From positions 1 to 34,731 of the forward strand of contig JAGCTE010000020.1 in the NCBI GenBank assembly GCA_017963805.1: a DNA stretch of 34,731 nt. Reading direction: 5' to 3'. This document shows, piece after piece, positions 33,997-34,731 of the stretch. The first letter of the stretch is position 1, and each line of letters begins with the position of its first letter. Made by a program: the position numbers and the translations under genes. The notes under the pieces were generated by a model. The model was not told the origin of the DNA and searched no databases. It saw only the letters and a program-made list of their open reading frames with translations. Origin of the DNA: a bacterium. GTDB lineage: Bacteria; Auribacterota; UBA3054.

Positions 33997-34731
33997 CTAT
34001 TTTCTTACAATCACATAGTTGAAGGAAATGCTTTCTAAAACATCGCTGTCAGTCGGACGCTTAACGCTGAATGAACTGTCGCTTGCATCGATCTCGACCC
34101 AGTAGGCGGTTTTTGTTTCCTGACGCGGAGTTAAAAGTATTATCGCGTTGCTTGTTAAGCCTGAACATGAGATATTCGACGATGTATAAGCATTTACCGG
34201 GATCTCAACTACTCCGCATTGAGTCGTGTTTTGAAGCTGCAAAAACGATTGGGCCTGGATATTGCCTCCTTCGGCTGCCAAAAGCGTTAGGTCGCCGTTA
34301 GGCGCGCTTATTTTTCCGCTGGGATTAACTATAACTATATCGCTTGGATTGGTACTGCTTCCTACAGTCCAATCCCCGCTTCCGTTAATTTGCAGATTGC
34401 TAACTATCAATTGCCCGGTAACAGAGCCTCCGGCAGTTGTTATGAGTCTCCTTTTTAGTTCCTGACAGAACATATCCCATGTTATTTTGGAGCTCAGAAG
34501 ATTTGGATATTCTGCAAGCAATGAAATAAACACGTTACTAAGGCTTGAACTTGTAACAACTTCAGAGCCGCCTACGGTTATGTTTCCACGTTCCACCGTT
34601 AGCCCGCTTTCGTTGAATGTGAAACTTTCATCATCTGTGAATTTGAATATAGACCAAATATCTTGCGAAGTATAAGTCAAAGACCAGTAATCGCTCAAAT
34701 ATTCATAAAAACACTGCTGAGGTGTCAAGCC
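33997..34731 (-). CDS. Fibre-like surface protein, 5' end outside window
   Basis: The frame is open to the window edge, so the visible 244 residues are a C-terminal fragment; the TTG at 34728 could be a start, but continuation upstream is more likely. Short beta-strand repeats such as GGSVTGQLIVSNLQINGSGDW and DLTLLAAEGGNIQAQSFLQL resemble phage tail-fibre or trimeric adhesin shafts. The C-terminal module (GVVEIPVNAYTSSNI, NAIILLTPRQ, AYWVEIDASDSSFSV, ESISFNYVIVRK) matches the knob-like end common in bacterial and phage fibre or beta-helix proteins. No tail or phage genes accompany it, so a cell-surface or exported fibre is favoured. It is the first visible gene of the exported-protein operon, 4 bases before the lipase ATG. 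The function is not proven. Confidence 0.65.
   Translation of the reverse strand, partial: GLTPQQCFYEYLSDYWSLTYTSQDIWSIFKFTDDESFTFNESGLTVERGNITVGGSEVVTSSSLSNVFISLLAEYPNLLSSKITWDMFCQELKRRLITTAGGSVTGQLIVSNLQINGSGDWTVGSSTNPSDIVIVNPSGKISAPNGDLTLLAAEGGNIQAQSFLQLQNTTQCGVVEIPVNAYTSSNISCSGLTSNAIILLTPRQETKTAYWVEIDASDSSFSVKRPTDSDVLESISFNYVIVRK

Noticed and set aside
33997-34731. Prophage remnant
   Set aside because: The fibre-like fragment resembles tail fibres, but no capsid, tail, integrase or lysis gene is near and it is co-oriented with exported proteins in a tight operon.

Overview
The window looks like part of the chromosome of a Gram-negative bacterium, most plausibly a member of the PVC group (Lentisphaerota, Kiritimatiellota or Verrucomicrobiota). 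This placement is an inference. It rests on a lipobox protein, a DUF374-type lipid acyltransferase, an Aquifex-type aconitase, a QueD-like protein with the PVC-style EPLHGH motif, and large secreted proteins with thrombospondin type-3 (TSP3) calcium-binding repeats. No rRNA, tRNA, CRISPR array, insertion sequence or prophage was recognised. Genes are packed tightly and no gene-free stretch exceeds about 200 bases.

Region 1 (1-4079, minus strand) is a four-gene surface-glycan operon read from 4079 downwards: an unknown polytopic membrane protein, a membrane-anchored protein with two carbohydrate-binding-like modules, a GT2 glycosyltransferase fused to a GtrA domain, and GDP-mannose 4,6-dehydratase (cut by the window edge). 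Region 2 (4215-10457, plus strand) runs aconitase, QueD/PTPS-like protein, GpsA, a proteasome-like Ntn-hydrolase, a PflX-like radical SAM protein, and a membrane metallophosphoesterase. It ends in a roughly 208-bp imperfect palindrome (10455-10662) whose two ends are the stop codons of the two convergent genes.

Region 3 (24167 down to 10660, minus strand) is a run of twelve overlapping or nearly abutting genes: dnaE, yacG, uvrB, an M24 peptidase, tatD, a DUF374 acyltransferase, a HEAT-repeat membrane protein, rnhB, yraN, surE, a lipoprotein-to-acyl-CoA-synthetase-like fusion, and a CinA N-domain protein. Replication and repair genes are thus mixed with envelope genes. Internal promoter-like sites sit in front of the acyltransferase and surE. 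A PlsB-like acyltransferase (24288-25412) is divergent from dnaE.

Region 4 (25415-34731, minus strand) is a five-gene operon of exported proteins, much richer in A+T in its middle. In transcription order it encodes a fibre-like protein (5' end outside the window), a modular lipase/esterase, two diverged paralogous TSP3 proteins, and a GH36-like glycosidase. It reads as a secreted, calcium-dependent surface hydrolase or adhesion set and is the best candidate for an undescribed system.

Two themes recur. Several transcription units start with a TATAAT or TAAAAT box only 6-8 bases before the start codon, which predicts leaderless mRNAs, whereas several operon-internal genes have clear Shine-Dalgarno sites. 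Several proteins also depart from their families: UvrB without a UVR tail, DnaE with a degenerate PHP site, an acyl-CoA-synthetase fold without its P-loop, and rnhB and yraN sharing DNA in two frames.
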